DNA of 64,000 bases from Istiophorus platypterus (Eukaryota > Chordata > Actinopteri > Istiophoriformes > Istiophoridae), in assembly GCA_016859345.1 (NCBI GenBank), contig CM029112.1:10821089-10885088 (forward strand), read 5' to 3'. A model generated the notes under the pieces. The model was given only the letters and a program-made list of their open reading frames with translations, searched no databases and was not told the origin of the DNA. Shown here one piece after another: positions 10,674 to 52,700 of the stretch (position 1 is its first letter; every line of letters starts with the position of its first letter). Made by a program: the position numbers and the translations under genes.

Positions 10674-11739
10674 GGTGTACCATATGAAATGCATAGCTGC
10701 AGGGGAAAATAAGAAAGAATGTTCAAAAAGGTCATTGCAGTCTTGCTGTTCTAGGTCCAAAATCAATCACATGCAGTCTGATAGAATTAGAAGTTGCCGT
10801 TTTACTCCAACAGCAGCACCTGCTTCACAAAAGCTTTGTTCTGAAACAGTCTCGATGTAAACTGTAATGTCTGGATATAAACTGTTGCTGTAAATTGTTT
10901 GGCAGCAAAAACAGAATCAATGGTTCATTAGAGCTGAACATTGAATGTATGTACTCAGACTGGAGTAAATGCACTCTGAGGATTTAATCCTAAGCACAAA
11001 GGACGGTCTTCCACAGTTTCCAGAATCATGCACTTGGTAGAGTCCTATTTATGCATGCATTCGTTAATGAGCCAAAAAAAAAAAAACTTTAAAAGAATAA
11101 AAGCTTTGCTCTGGTCTGAATGATTAAGTGGTTTTAGGACCATAAACACACCACATTATTTACATCTGGCAACAACATTTTGTACAGGTCAATATAAAGG
11201 AACAAGAACCCTCAATAGTTAGATAAGGCGCAAAGGTGTGCAACAATTTCATAAATGTATTAAACAGACTCTTGTGATGATTGATGCTCACCAAAAACAA
11301 AGCGCAAATTCTTGGAAACATTATTAAGACAAAATCAAATCATAAATAACAAAAAGACAAGCTGTGCACACAAAAATAACCCTGTGACACGCTATTCAGA
11401 GGAGTGGTACTATCTAACGAATGATGTCATTGTCATGGACCTCACTAAAAGGTGCAGTTCATTACCTGGTACAAACAACATCCCCTCATGTCATAATCCC
11501 AATTTTCCTACTTTCTCATCACACAACAACGACAACAACAACTACGGCATGAATGACCTAACGAAGACACATCAACGAGATACAGTAGTAGAAATGCAGA
11601 AGTTGATGTTTGGGGCCTGGCCCAGGGTGTTTTGTGTGTTTCTGTGTGGTGTTGGTCAAGGTAAATATGGACCTGGCAATAAACTGCACTCTGTACACAA
11701 CTGCTGTGTAACCAAGAAAAGTCCATGTACACAGGTCCT

Positions 11740-11741
<2 letters not shown>

Positions 11742-11813
<72 letters not shown>

Positions 11814-11816
11814 ACA
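11742..11816. repeat. (CA)n microsatellite just after the abca3 stop
   Basis: About 37 CA units with a single interruption near 11808 end 36 nt downstream of the abca3 stop codon. In the mRNA this is a (GU)n tract at the start of the 3' UTR. Confidence 0.95.
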
Positions 11817-11852
11817 GTAAAAAATGGATGATGGACGGACTCCTAGCTCCAC

Positions 11853-41252
<29,400 letters not shown>

Positions 41253-41306
41253 TTTGATTAATCAAACAGGGTCCAATCAGTCCAATCAGCCTTCTAACAG
41301 TGGCAG
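41253..41306 (-). other. abca3: 5' UTR part of the first abca3 coding exon
   Basis: Directly upstream of the exon, on the minus strand, is a strong acceptor (CTCTCTCTCTTGTCAG, ending at 41307). This predicts that the exon with the ATG at 41252 begins at 41306 and that at least one non-coding exon lies further upstream, probably in the GC-rich region at 41.9-42.9 kb. Confidence 0.6.
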
Positions 41307-41888
41307 CTGACAAGAGAGAGAGTGTGACATGTGTTAGTTTCAGGTGAAGTCCTCAATATACAATCTTTGCAATGTCTGTGCATGTTTCTTGAACGTTTGG
41401 TTTAGTTTTCGAAACGTATTCGACCAAATGTGCTAGTGGCAAAGGCTCCTGATCTCAGTTTCTATTTAACAAATAAGAAAAAGAGAAGTGGAAACAGTCG
41501 GCAGTATCACAGTTACAATAATGTTTTAGTGATATTCAAGGACTGTGCAAAAAAAAATAACAAAACTGTAAGGGGAAATATTATGACAAGAAAAAAAAAC
41601 AAAGTAAGGAAAAAGAAAACAAAGGAAAATAAGAGGGATCACAAAGCAGGTCGTTGTCATTCTCACAGAGCCAGTTTTAAGAGCAAAAGCAGATTAGTCA
41701 AAACAGGGATATATGATTGTCACAGACACAAACAAAGACCTCTTTATGGCTGCCCGCACGGCTAACGCACATTCGGGCAGGATTTGGACTTTGCTACCAT
41801 CAAAATCGCGTAGATTAAGAGATCTCGATAAATAAATACGAACTGAGAAAGCTGCAGGATCCGGATTTACCTCATGGGAGCCACAGAG

Positions 41889-41893
<5 letters not shown>

Positions 41894-41923
<30 letters not shown>
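41894..41923. repeat. (AT)n microsatellite
   Basis: A pure AT dinucleotide run between the abca3 coding exon and its GC-rich upstream region. Confidence 0.93.
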
Positions 41924-41925
<2 letters not shown>

Positions 41926-42792
41926 GCTTCAACCGGAGCCGTGTTCCACAGCACGGCTCACAAGTTCATAAACGAAACCGGTCATGTTGGGACTGTCCGC
42001 ATTTCCCACCAACGCCGTTCATCTCTAAGCGGCCGCGTCCCTGCCGTGATACGACAGGGGTCGTTTTAAACATCATCCTTTTGATTCAATTCAGAGGAGC
42101 GACGGCCATAAATGTGGAGCATGTTCTAGAAAGCAATATGCATAAAAAAAAAATGGCACTGTAGACGTGATTGTTTTCTTTATTGACTGCAACGCCTCCT
42201 CTCTCTCCTCTGATTCGTCCGACGCGGCCCTCCGGCCCACCTGATTGGACGATCGACCTGCCCGTCAAAATCCACCCCCCCCCCCCTGGATTTTGATGGA
42301 CGCTAAAATAAACGGGAGCTGTTTTGGACAAAAAACAAGGAAAAACTAGGAATTTCGGAAAAATACAACGCGCTGACTCACACTCCGACCGTCATATGTT
42401 TTTCGACGAAAGTGTGAAGTAGTGTTTTATCACACGACCGTGTCAAGTTACCTCCAAAAAAAAAAAAAACAACAAACAAACAAAAAAAGGCTGGTTTCGG
42501 CACATGAACTTCACCAGCTGCGATCCCTTCTCCTACCCGAGGTGAGAACAGTTCCCACTCCTCCTTCTTCTTCTTCTTTCCTTAAACCGATGACAGAACC
42601 ATCACCGAGGCTCGGACGGGCGTTGAGCCGACGACGTCTGCAGCCCGGTCCGGGTTTATCTCCACCACCCCCTCCACCGCCGCCTCCGATGCAGTTTTTA
42701 GGTGCCGGCTAGCGAGATGACATTGCACCAGATGTGGCATCAGCCCGTGGATTCATCGCAGAAACGTAGGAGCGACCGTCAACAACACGGGT

Positions 42793-42800
42793 CACGTGAT
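42793..42800. promoter_or_regulatory. CLEAR/M-box-like E-box 1 (TCACGTGA)
   Basis: A perfect 8-bp palindrome TCACGTGA, in the context GGTCACGTGATC. It is the core bound by MiT/TFE (TFEB, MITF) and USF factors. An identical box lies 30 bp away. Confidence 0.6.
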
Positions 42801-42822
42801 CGCGCCCGGAGGGCCGGGGTGT

Positions 42823-42830
42823 CACGTGAT
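42823..42830. promoter_or_regulatory. CLEAR/M-box-like E-box 2 (TCACGTGA)
   Basis: A second identical TCACGTGA, in the context TGTCACGTGATC, exactly 30 bp from the first (about three helical turns). Confidence 0.6.
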
Positions 42831-42899
42831 CTCGGTTCTCGCTCCTCCGGCCACATCTGCACGAAAACTGCGATATACGTGGAATCGTTAATGTGTCGT

Positions 42900-43379
42900 G
42901 GCTCATACCTATGAATTGTTATAGCGTATTTGGTTTTCATTCAAATTTCTATTCGTAGCGGTATCGTTTGCATAGTCAGCTTTTTTTTACGTCTAAGTAA
43001 ATAAAATAAGGTAAAGTTATTAGTGTAATTCGGTTTGATGAGCTCTTGCGTGGGTTTTTAAGTTCCAAGCTCCGACACAAATACGTTATGTGCAGTGTGG
43101 CTTAAGGGATCATGGTCCTTTCAACCAACACCAAATTTATGTGACCTTAGTTATAAATTACTTTACGATTCAAGTTTTTACATACAAAACATAAGAAGAG
43201 CTTATGCTTCGTTAACTATAAACTACCCAATATTATATACAAGCAGAGCCGCGTTTGATAATTACCATTATTATTTAATTACTATTATTTTTCATGTCAT
43301 GGTTCCAGCTTGTCAAATGTGAGGGTTACCTGAATTTTCCTTGTAATTATTTTATAATATTATTGTTTATTAATATTTT

Positions 43380-43425
<46 letters not shown>

Positions 43426-45229
43426 TTTTTTCTCAATGATTAAAATTACAATTTGGTTGACAAAAAAAGAATTTGAAAGTGTCATCTTGGGCTCAGGAAA
43501 AGTGTGATTTTCATTTCAAGAAAAATCAAGAAAATAATCAGGAGAATAATTCATAATGAACATAATCATTATTTGCAACCCTGTATTAAATAGTTTAAAA
43601 TGAGCGCTACAAGCTAAATCAAAATAAAATGAATGATTTCTTAATAAAGGTAGCGCAGAACAAACCACACTTTGGGTCTTGCGATGTTGTCTTCGATACT
43701 ACTGGGACTGTAAGAATGTTCATCAATAAAATTTCAGCTCTAATCAAAGGACAGTTTCCTTAATATAGTCATTATTTACAATTTTTGCGTTTTTGCTTCA
43801 GATTTAGGAGTGTTAAATAAGTATACAAAAAAATTTTAATGAGGAAAAACAAATGAATCCCTCCTAAACGTAACCCTATATTTTTCTTCTTTTTTGATGG
43901 AAGTAGTTTTGGGTTTTTTTGTAACTCCACTGTCTTTTATCTTATTTATTTGGTTATGATTTATGTTTTAAAGGTTAATCAAGTAAAAATTAAGGTACAA
44001 TGTATCATCTTGAAACCTTAGCATGGCAAGTGTAAATTATCGTCATCAATGGCTCCATTTGTTACATGAGGCTTTGCTTATGTACTGTTATTGTATTCTC
44101 ATGAAATAAAAAAAAATGCATAGCCAAAAAATATTGGGGTATTAACGATATGTCTTTTCAGTGAGTTCTGCCTTTAAGTGCAGTATTAGCCTTGTTAACA
44201 GACTTGTTTTTCAGGGTCTTCTGGGCCTTTCCTCTTCTACAGAATATAAAGAACTTGATTAGCTGAAAAGTTCTGCTGACCAAGTTGCACTTTTACACAT
44301 GGCCATAACTGCCATTGAGGACACCAGAGAGTTATATTTCTTGGGTCAGTAGGGTCTGTTTGGGAAAATCTAGACTTATGGCTTCTGTATTACTAGTATG
44401 TTAATGTTTGTAATGTCCACAACTGGGAAAACATGAATAGCAACATAGATAACCAACCAACTGTATGAATTGTAATACTCCATTGTTCGTATGCATTAAA
44501 ACACAGATAGATAATAGATAATTAATGGACAGAAAGTTTACATTTTAGTACTAATTTAGATTTACACACATTTGAATAAATTATATTCTTGTTTAGAAGT
44601 GAGGTTTGAGAGAAAATCCACCAGGATTTGGAATAAATTCTGGTGGAAAAAATACTGATTCCTGGTTTTTCACGGTCTAAATGCTGATTTAAGGTCCTCC
44701 CCAGAGTGTCAGGAAAAAGCTTTAAATAATAATTTAGACCCTCCTGGTACAGCTGTGTTGTCTGCTATTTATCTGGAAATAAAAAAATAAGGTTAAGCTG
44801 TTGATTTTCAGAGTAACTTTCTTGAAAGAACTGCTCCAATAAAACAGAACTTGCAAAACAAATAATCAATTTGGGAAAAAAAAATCTAAAATCCCACCTA
44901 CAACGCTGCTAAATGGTGCCACCTGGTTTTGATGAGCTCTGGAACACAACTCAGATTTTCAGTCTTCAATCACAGGAACAAACACATTATCTATAGAGAG
45001 CTTTCAGAAAACCAATTCATTCACTCCAGGAAACACTTATTTTTGTTGCCTATTACTAACATAAAGTAAAAACAACTAGGTTGGGCAAAAGTATAATACA
45101 GCACACTCGGTCTTTCTAAAAGTCATAAGGGAACAATTTGGGCCAAATCTATTTCCAATCAATCTGCCTCTGTGATGTGGAAAAAGGCATTTAAAGCAAC
45201 ATTGGAAAGAAACTTGCGTGATGGCTTGT
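42900..45229. other. Intergenic DNA between abca3 and ccnf
   Basis: AT-rich, with no exon or known element recognised. It contains a (TAA)n microsatellite at 43382-43425. The part near 45 kb may still belong to the ccnf 3' end. Confidence 0.5.
43382..43425. repeat. (TAA)n microsatellite
   Basis: About 14 trinucleotide units of TAA. Confidence 0.95.
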
Positions 45230-45235
45230 TTTATT
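45230..45235 (-). terminator. ccnf: Candidate distal polyadenylation signal of ccnf
   Basis: AATAAA on the minus strand would give a 3' UTR of about 1.55 kb. The sequence between here and the stop has the look of a UTR (no repeats, AT-rich). The choice between this and the proximal signal is uncertain. Confidence 0.4.
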
Positions 45236-46550
45236 TGAACTCAATACAGAAAAAAAATTACATATTCACATAACAGGTCTATTGACAAAAAACACTTTAC
45301 TGTAGAAAAACATAGGTTTCACAAAAAACTGCCTTTTGGAATGAAGCACAAACAATTTCAAGTAGTAGTGGCATGTTCTTTTTCTTTTTTCCATTTATAC
45401 ATATAGTGCTATGTACATTTACAAAACACAGGTGATAACCAGTCTGGAGTAACAGTTTAGAATGTATTTACAGTCAGTCACAATCATTTAGACGTATTTT
45501 CTGTGTCCTGAATGCAGCATACAGTACTTTCAAAACCCCATCAAGTAATACTTTTTCCTTTAGTGTCTGAACTTCCATCTCTCTTCAAGGAGGCAAAACA
45601 AATTCATTAAAAATACCTTAGTATTGATTGTTCAAGCGTAAAAAATGGTTAAATATCACTGATTTGCACTCCTGTGATGATAAAAGTGCTAGACCTAATT
45701 CAGATGGGCAGAAAAGTGGGTGAAATACAACTTAACATGCTATTTTGTACAGCATGTTAAGAGTTTAATGTTGCATTGGGCGCCTTGTTACATCTGAGCT
45801 GAATTGTTAATGAGTGTGCAGCACCACTGCTGGGATGGTAAACTGAGGTTTGTACAAAACTCAACCAGCCGGTGATTCTTGGCTAGTCCCATTATCAGCA
45901 CACCTTGTTGAATATATGGCATGTCAATATCTCAACAGTTGACATCTGTCTGGCGTTCCTGAAGGGATGAGTGTGCTAGAGGTATTTAAAATAATATTGA
46001 TCAAAATTAATTACCAACAGCTCGACTGGTGTATATGTACAAGACTATAGAAGATGCAAACTACTAACAGACTAATTTCACAGCTCTGTTTGTTCACAAG
46101 TAGATGCCCCCTGATAACATAAATGACACCACCACAGTGCCTTTGGAAAATATATGGAAAACTTAGGCTTCAGATATTTTAAGGCTTCAGATACAGACTT
46201 TTTTTTTTAAATCAACTATGATGATGAAAGAGTAATCACCTGTTAATGACATCACCAAATACGATACAGATTCTTGTATAGACAGTGCATATCAGAGACT
46301 ATGATAACCAAAATAATCACAATAACATGGCAGCTGTTTTTCAAAATATGATCTTACCATTAAACATGTTTTCCCAAGTCCATGAGTTGTTTTTTTTAAA
46401 ACAACTATCTAACATGATCTGAGATAGGTTTGTTGTAGAAGGCTGTAAAAACAACAGAAATGGCAACCATCATACCATTGTCCTGAGGAAATTCAAGCTA
46501 TGTTCCAGTGGTTTGAGAGCTGACTGTGAGTCGACGGTCATGGGAGGTAT

Positions 46551-46556
46551 TTTATT
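46551..46556 (-). terminator. ccnf: Candidate proximal polyadenylation signal of ccnf
   Basis: AATAAA on the minus strand about 230 nt after the stop codon, in an AT-rich setting. Confidence 0.4.
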
Positions 46557-46784
46557 ATTATAATAAAATGTAATAAGAAAGCAAGTTTCTCGGTAATTCA
46601 TATTATATATTTATTTTCCCTTAGTTGTCTTAAACCTTAAAGTTTCTTGATCTCCTGGCAATGGACAGACCAGTGCAGACTAGCAGGAGCGAGGAACAGC
46701 GTTGAGAACTAAAGGAAAGTGCTGGAGGATAATGACTGAGCAGGTGGTCTGTGAACAGCTTGGCGGCATTGAAATAACCACTGT

Positions 46785-49700
46785 CTATAAGCTCAGAAAC
46801 CCCAAGCTGGTAGAATAAGTGTCCTCTTCCCTGTCCTCTTCTTCTTTTTGTCTTTCCACCTCACCTCCACTATGAGCAGCTGAGTTCTTCCTCTTCACTT
46901 GCTTGCTGGAGGTGCCTCGGGGCCTCTGCATGGGCACCAAAAGGCGGAAGCCAGGCTGGGCATTGGCAGAGCCTGCACCTAAAGAAGTGGTAAAGGTCCT
47001 GAACATGCAAGGCACGAGGGAGGAGGAACATGTGGACGTGGGGCTAACACTCTGGACGGAGGAGTATCCTGAACTGTGAAGGTCAGTAGAGAAGGACAGG
47101 GGTTCCGGGCCTTGGCTATCCTTGTTCTCTTCCTTTTCTGCTGCACAGAAGCTGTCTTCATCGCTGGACAGTGCTCTGCAGTGCTCTAGTCTGTCTTCAT
47201 CAGTCAGTGGGTGCAGTTTGACAGATATCATTGAGGCTATTGAAAAATAAGAGGTGCCAGTTTATTTGAGTCATTCTGATAAAAGTTTACACAAACTACA
47301 AAGTATAACACAGTCTGTACAGCTACTGTCTTCCATCCACATTTGTCCATGACAATGCCTGCATGATATTAAAGCCTGAATTTATGTGCTGGTTTACTAT
47401 GCTGGACATTAAAAATGCTGAGTCATATCTTGGTCACATAATGTCCTACTGGAAGAATGACTCATGCATTATCCTCATCTATGTATTGATTAGTTCATTT
47501 GTATGCTTTACAAAAAGGAATAATGTGCTCAGCCACTTCTTCCTTGTTTCTCAACACTTACAATCACCATCTTTCTCCCCCTCGCTTTCTTCTTCCTGGT
47601 CCCCCTCATAACCTGAACAGGAAGTGTCCAAACTCCAGTCCAGGATATCATCTAGCAGCGTCTCCTCCTGTTTGGACAGCTCCGCCGTGGGGGTGGCCAC
47701 AAAACTGGCTCTGTGGGCCTGCATGCTGTCATCGCGCCTCCTTGGGAGAAAGTGGAAAAGCAGCAGGTCACAGTGAGTCACTGGAGCATCTCACAGATGG
47801 CACAAACAAACGCCCTCTGGACAAGACAGCTTACAAGCCATTTGTCACAAAGAACAGGAAACTCAGCAAGGATAAGAACTGACAAATGAACAAGAGGAGA
47901 GGCAGGGGCAGGGGCCTCTTTGCTGTTGGTTAGCGAGATGTCTGTCAAACTCCATCACACAAGTGCTTTAAATGCCAACATTCTACTGATTCTTTATACA
48001 ATGTGTTGCAAAACCAGGAGAAATAGTAAATGAACAAATGATTATATTTTAATAATTATAGTATAGTTTATAGTGTATAGTAGCTTTAACAGTCTGATCT
48101 TACATGCTGCCTAACAGTCAACTGATACAGTTCCTTGTATCATTTTACTGTTTCAGGTAGGGTCAAACATGCAGTGACTGTTTCTACCTGCTTGGCCAGT
48201 TATTACGGATTTCTTTGTCAGACTGCATCTAAATTAGATTAAATTCTGTAAAAAAATTTACAGGTTGCATTATTGATCATTATAGATATGTGATGTTTCA
48301 CATTATCAAGAGTGTAAAACATTTGACTTACAAGTCAAAATAAAAAATATGAACATTTGTACAATGAAATGCAATCCAGTATATTATCCCCACAATAAAT
48401 AAATGCTAATGGTTTGTCTCTCCACACAGTTCAGGCCCTTATCGCATTAGTACACTTAATATCAGATATTTCAAGTGGTCAAAATTTTGTTATGTTTAAA
48501 TGTCTTTTAAAGTCATTAAATTTTTTCCAGTGAAATCCTACGATTATGTGTTGTAACGGGAAACTCGTGTGCTGACATGGCTCACCTCTTGCTGGTGCTG
48601 GATGGAGAAGCGAGGAAGGTATGGATGTCTGCTGGCTGACCAGTGGGGCTGGGAGGCTCCATCTGAGGCTCCACTTCAGGAATCTCCAATATCTGACACA
48701 GTTCTTTAAAATCCATCACCTTGTGGAGGCCATGAAATAAAAAAAAATAAAAAATAAAAAAATCAGTGACCAGTCGGAAATAGATTTACGTAACACAACG
48801 GATCCTCGCTGGGCCAAAATTTAGAAATGATTTTGTTTGCTTCTTTCCTTCTATCAATCTAAAATAAAATAAATTATATCATATCTATCTACATGTATAA
48901 ATATATATAAATTCAAGTACCTTCTCTTTGCTGATGTGTTGGTACGCCTCATCCTCAAACCGTTGCTTAACTCCGGTCAGAGACACATGCCTGTAATCTT
49001 TGGGAATATCTTGACTGAAACTGAAGAGAGAAGAGGGCGGGAGTGGGGGAGGGGGACAGGAAAAATGACTGAGTGTAATCTCCTTTGCATGCTTCATCTT
49101 TATAATCAGCTCTTGGGGACAAATCTCTTTACCTGTCCATTTGAAAATTGCTGTTTGTCAATACAATGCTCACCTATCAAAGTGACCCACCCCGAGGCAT
49201 GTTTCTGTGACTCAGTTGGTGATTCACTGACGGTAACAAATCCACCCACACAAAGGGCCTGCTACTGTCTTTTATGACTCTGCAGCTCTCTGGGCTTTAA
49301 GTTTGCTTTAAAACTTCAATGGCCATCCACTTTATCGGTCACAGGACATTATAAACAATCTTTTATCTAATCAATGTGGCTATGAGCATGCTGAAAACAG
49401 CCAGACATATCATCAATCAATTCTTGTTATCTGTTTACACAAAGGAAAGCACAGTGAAGTAGCAGCCATGTTTAAGCCAATGTAGAGTCACAAATCAGAA
49501 AATGGAGTGCAACGATTTCAGTGGCATTTTCCATATTTTAGAGTTAAAATACATTTGTATTTCTGCTTCCAGAAATACAGTAGGTTTTCGACAATGTGCT
49601 GCTGTGTAAATTAATGGCTGAATAAGTGAAACCTGTCATTTTTAGTTCATAGGATGTTTCCACAATGAAAAGCATAGATTGTTGACCAGAGTTGATGTCA

Positions 49701-52700
49701 CTGACCAAGTGTCAATCATGCCCATACACTAAGCTTGTGACAGGACTTCTGAAAATTGAAATAGTAACATTGAGACAGGCTAAAATAATGTTATTAGAGA
49801 TTTCTAACATGTCAACCAAGACTGCTTTCAAATACTAGATGTAGAATGTACATATTTGTTAAACCAGTGGTTTCCCCAAACTGGGGGATGGAAATCCACA
49901 AAGAGGTCACATGCTGATTATCTCTTGACCCCGAAGATTCGTAGTAGTGGTGGTAGTAGTAGTAGTGATAGTGGTAGTAAGAAGCAGAAACAAAAAACAA
50001 ATAAAAAAACAAAATACACATTCTGCCCCCATGAGTTATGTTTACTTTTTGCGACCTAGGTTTTTTATCCTTAAAGATGCTGGATGGTTTTTATGTCTTC
50101 AGGCCTCAAAAATATTCAAATCAAGCAATCTGAGAAGGTAAAAATCCTTATTACATGAAGCTCTCAGGGAATATGTATCCTTTGATAAGGGGTCGTGAGC
50201 TGACTTTGTATTTTGCGAAAGGGTTAAAAAGACAAAATGGTTGGAAACCACTGCATTGAGGGATGTTCACAACATGTGCTGTTATAAGAACGCTTGCACA
50301 GCTGTTTTATTTAATACTTCTAGCTCATCATAATCTTCCTTTCCCTGCTGTGAAGGAAAGAATCTACATATAGAAATCAAGGCAAAATACAAAGCTTGCA
50401 TGACAACTTTCCTTGGCAACAACTCAGCTATAGATAAATTAGAGAAAACTTCTGATATGAAATTGTTTAAAATAGCAGCAACAGATGCTTCCTCTATGTT
50501 GGCTTTCCCTCTTCCAAGGTTATGATAACAACAATAATGTAATTTTTATTATACCAAATCTCATCATGGCTAATCACTTCAATTGTAGTGAATTAATTAA
50601 AAGAAAGGATTTGAGTGCTCTGTCTGTGCACCTCAGAGGTGTCTTTGTCTGATTGTCTCGATCTGAAAGACTGGCTGATAGTGCAGTAGGAGGAGGATGA
50701 GAAATACAGTGCTTGCCTACGAATACAGTCAAAACAACACACACTTTGAGAAACTTACCACTTAACATAGAGCAGCACAGAAAGGGAGATAAGGTCTTGT
50801 TTGGTGAAGCCTGTGTAGTCAGCTAATTGGCTGGGCCAGAGGGGAGCTGGAAAGAGGGAGACCACAGAGAGTGGTCAAAGATAAATAAACTTTACATTCA
50901 ACTCAAGTTGTAAATTCTATTTTCTTTTAAAGATCATTTGAATTAAGCATCAGTGTTAAATTGGTTACACAATGAATCTTTTCAAATGGACATCTTGTAC
51001 ACATGTGTCAGGGCATGTTTATACCATAGTGATGTAGCGCTCGTGTAAGCAGTAGTGCAGCACAGGCCAGTTTGGCAGGTGGTGGTGTGGCGAGAGCGGA
51101 GTAGAGCAGTGACAGCTCACAGATGTAGCTGAATAGGTGAGTGGTCCGCCTCTCCAGGGGGAGCAGAGACAGAAGCACCTCCCCATAATCCAGCAGTGTG
51201 GGGCTCTAGAGGGAAGGGCATAAAATTGCCATATTGCAAAAACATTTGCAGTATTAAAATTCAGAGCTTGAACTACCCAGAATTTTTTGGCAGAGAAAAA
51301 TATTTTAAAACAACAAATATACATTGTGTGAGAAGGGAATTTGTTGTACTCACCCGGATCTTCCCCTCCAGCACAGAGACCACCTCGCCCATCATTCGAA
51401 CCAGATCCTCATATTTGTAGGTGTTGTCCGTGAGCCAGACAGCTTCACGAATGGTCAGGATTTCTTTACTGATATAGCTGAAAAGAAAAGAACCAAACAT
51501 TGTGATTAAAGAATAAAGAGGATTTTAATTAACAACTAATTTGTGGTTGAGAGGGAGCGAGAGAGAGAGAAAAGGGCTGGTTTTCTGCATAATCCCTTGA
51601 TCAGTATACAAACTTATCACAACAATGATCTTTCAGAGAATGCAGTCTCACCGTGTACAAACTACCATGCAAGCAATTCCCAGTAACTGAAGACGAGCCT
51701 TTGGGACAGAGCGAAGAGCCAGGTAGCGGTCCACACAACCCACTGTCACATGAAGCGTCAGGCTGGAGAAGTCCTTCATGGTGGTCACTTCCACAAGCCA
51801 GTCCACCAGGATGTACCTACGGAGGCAGAGAGAGAGGCAAGTGGAGATTAAAGATCATTTGCAATGAGAAAATTGGATCTCTTTATTATATTATTATTCA
51901 CCAGACTGTAATCATGTTAAGAGCATCTGTTCCTCTCTACCTCATGGTGTCCTTGATGCCTCGCCTGAAAATGCCCTGAGAGCAGTGCCGTGATACCAGG
52001 TTAGAGGAACTGAATAGTTGGGCCACTAAGTCAGAGCAGGCCTTTGCCTCCAAACCCAGTGGATTGCCACTGCTGCACACTTTGGCCAGAGAGAGCTGGG
52101 GAAATAAAACAAGGTGTCAAATAACTTCCCAGAAAGCAGCCCGACAGTTTGTTGAACTGAAAACCATAAAAACACAACAATAAGGATGAGTAATGCAATA
52201 GTTTGCTGCTGTAATCACAGAGCTTGCGACTCAGATGAGTCATATTTTTGTGATTTTGTGGTGCAGCTTAGGCATTAAAAAGGTGATGGACAAGAAAAAA
52301 GTAGTCAACAAATGACTTCACCAGGAACAACTTTCAGCTCTGGACAAATGCAAGGGAGAAAAAAAAAAAAAAAGTGACAGATGAAAAGTTGTTTAAAGAC
52401 AAACACTCTGGCTTCTTTTGTAATATTATAGTGAGTAACCAAGGGAGAATACTGCAGACTGACAAGGAAGGCCGTCACAAGACTAAATATACACAAGAAC
52501 ACTAATTATATTCCTGCATTAGTGTATTGGCCAAAGACAATTTGTTAAATCACACACCTGCGCCTCCCAACATCCTTTGCCAGCATAGTCCCTGAGGGTT
52601 CGGACACACTGGAGGTACCTGCCTGGATCTGCCTTCTGAAATTTAAAAAAAAAAAAAAAACAAGTATCTTTGGTTAGGCCTCATATATCAATTGACATAC

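Larger units (their letters stand above)
9527..11852 (-). other. abca3: Probable 3' UTR of abca3
   Basis: No gene is recognised between the abca3 stop (11853) and about 9527, and the texture is that of a long UTR. Candidate poly(A) signals on the minus strand are AATAAA at 10370-10375 and 10095-10100 and the variant ATTAAA at 9527-9532. They would give 3' UTRs of about 1.5, 1.75 and 2.3 kb. The interval contains two (CA)n tracts and an unusual T18-G14 junction. Long plus-strand reading frames here run through CA repeats and are not genes. Confidence 0.5.
41925..42870 (-). promoter_or_regulatory. abca3: GC-rich probable promoter region of abca3
   Basis: CpG density rises sharply compared with the surrounding AT-rich DNA. 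The interval holds inverted CCAAT boxes (e.g. GATTGG at 42243-42248), GC-rich tracts and two TCACGTGA boxes. No TATA box is obvious. The transcription start and the first non-coding exon could not be placed. The region lies where the abca3 promoter is expected, but a divergent transcript is also possible. Confidence 0.55.

Noticed and set aside
42504..42540. Possible plus-strand coding exon (ATG, 12 codons, then a GTGAGA donor)
   Set aside because: It looks like a first exon next to a CpG island, but no downstream plus-strand exon was found before ccnf. A short frame with a donor arises often by chance.
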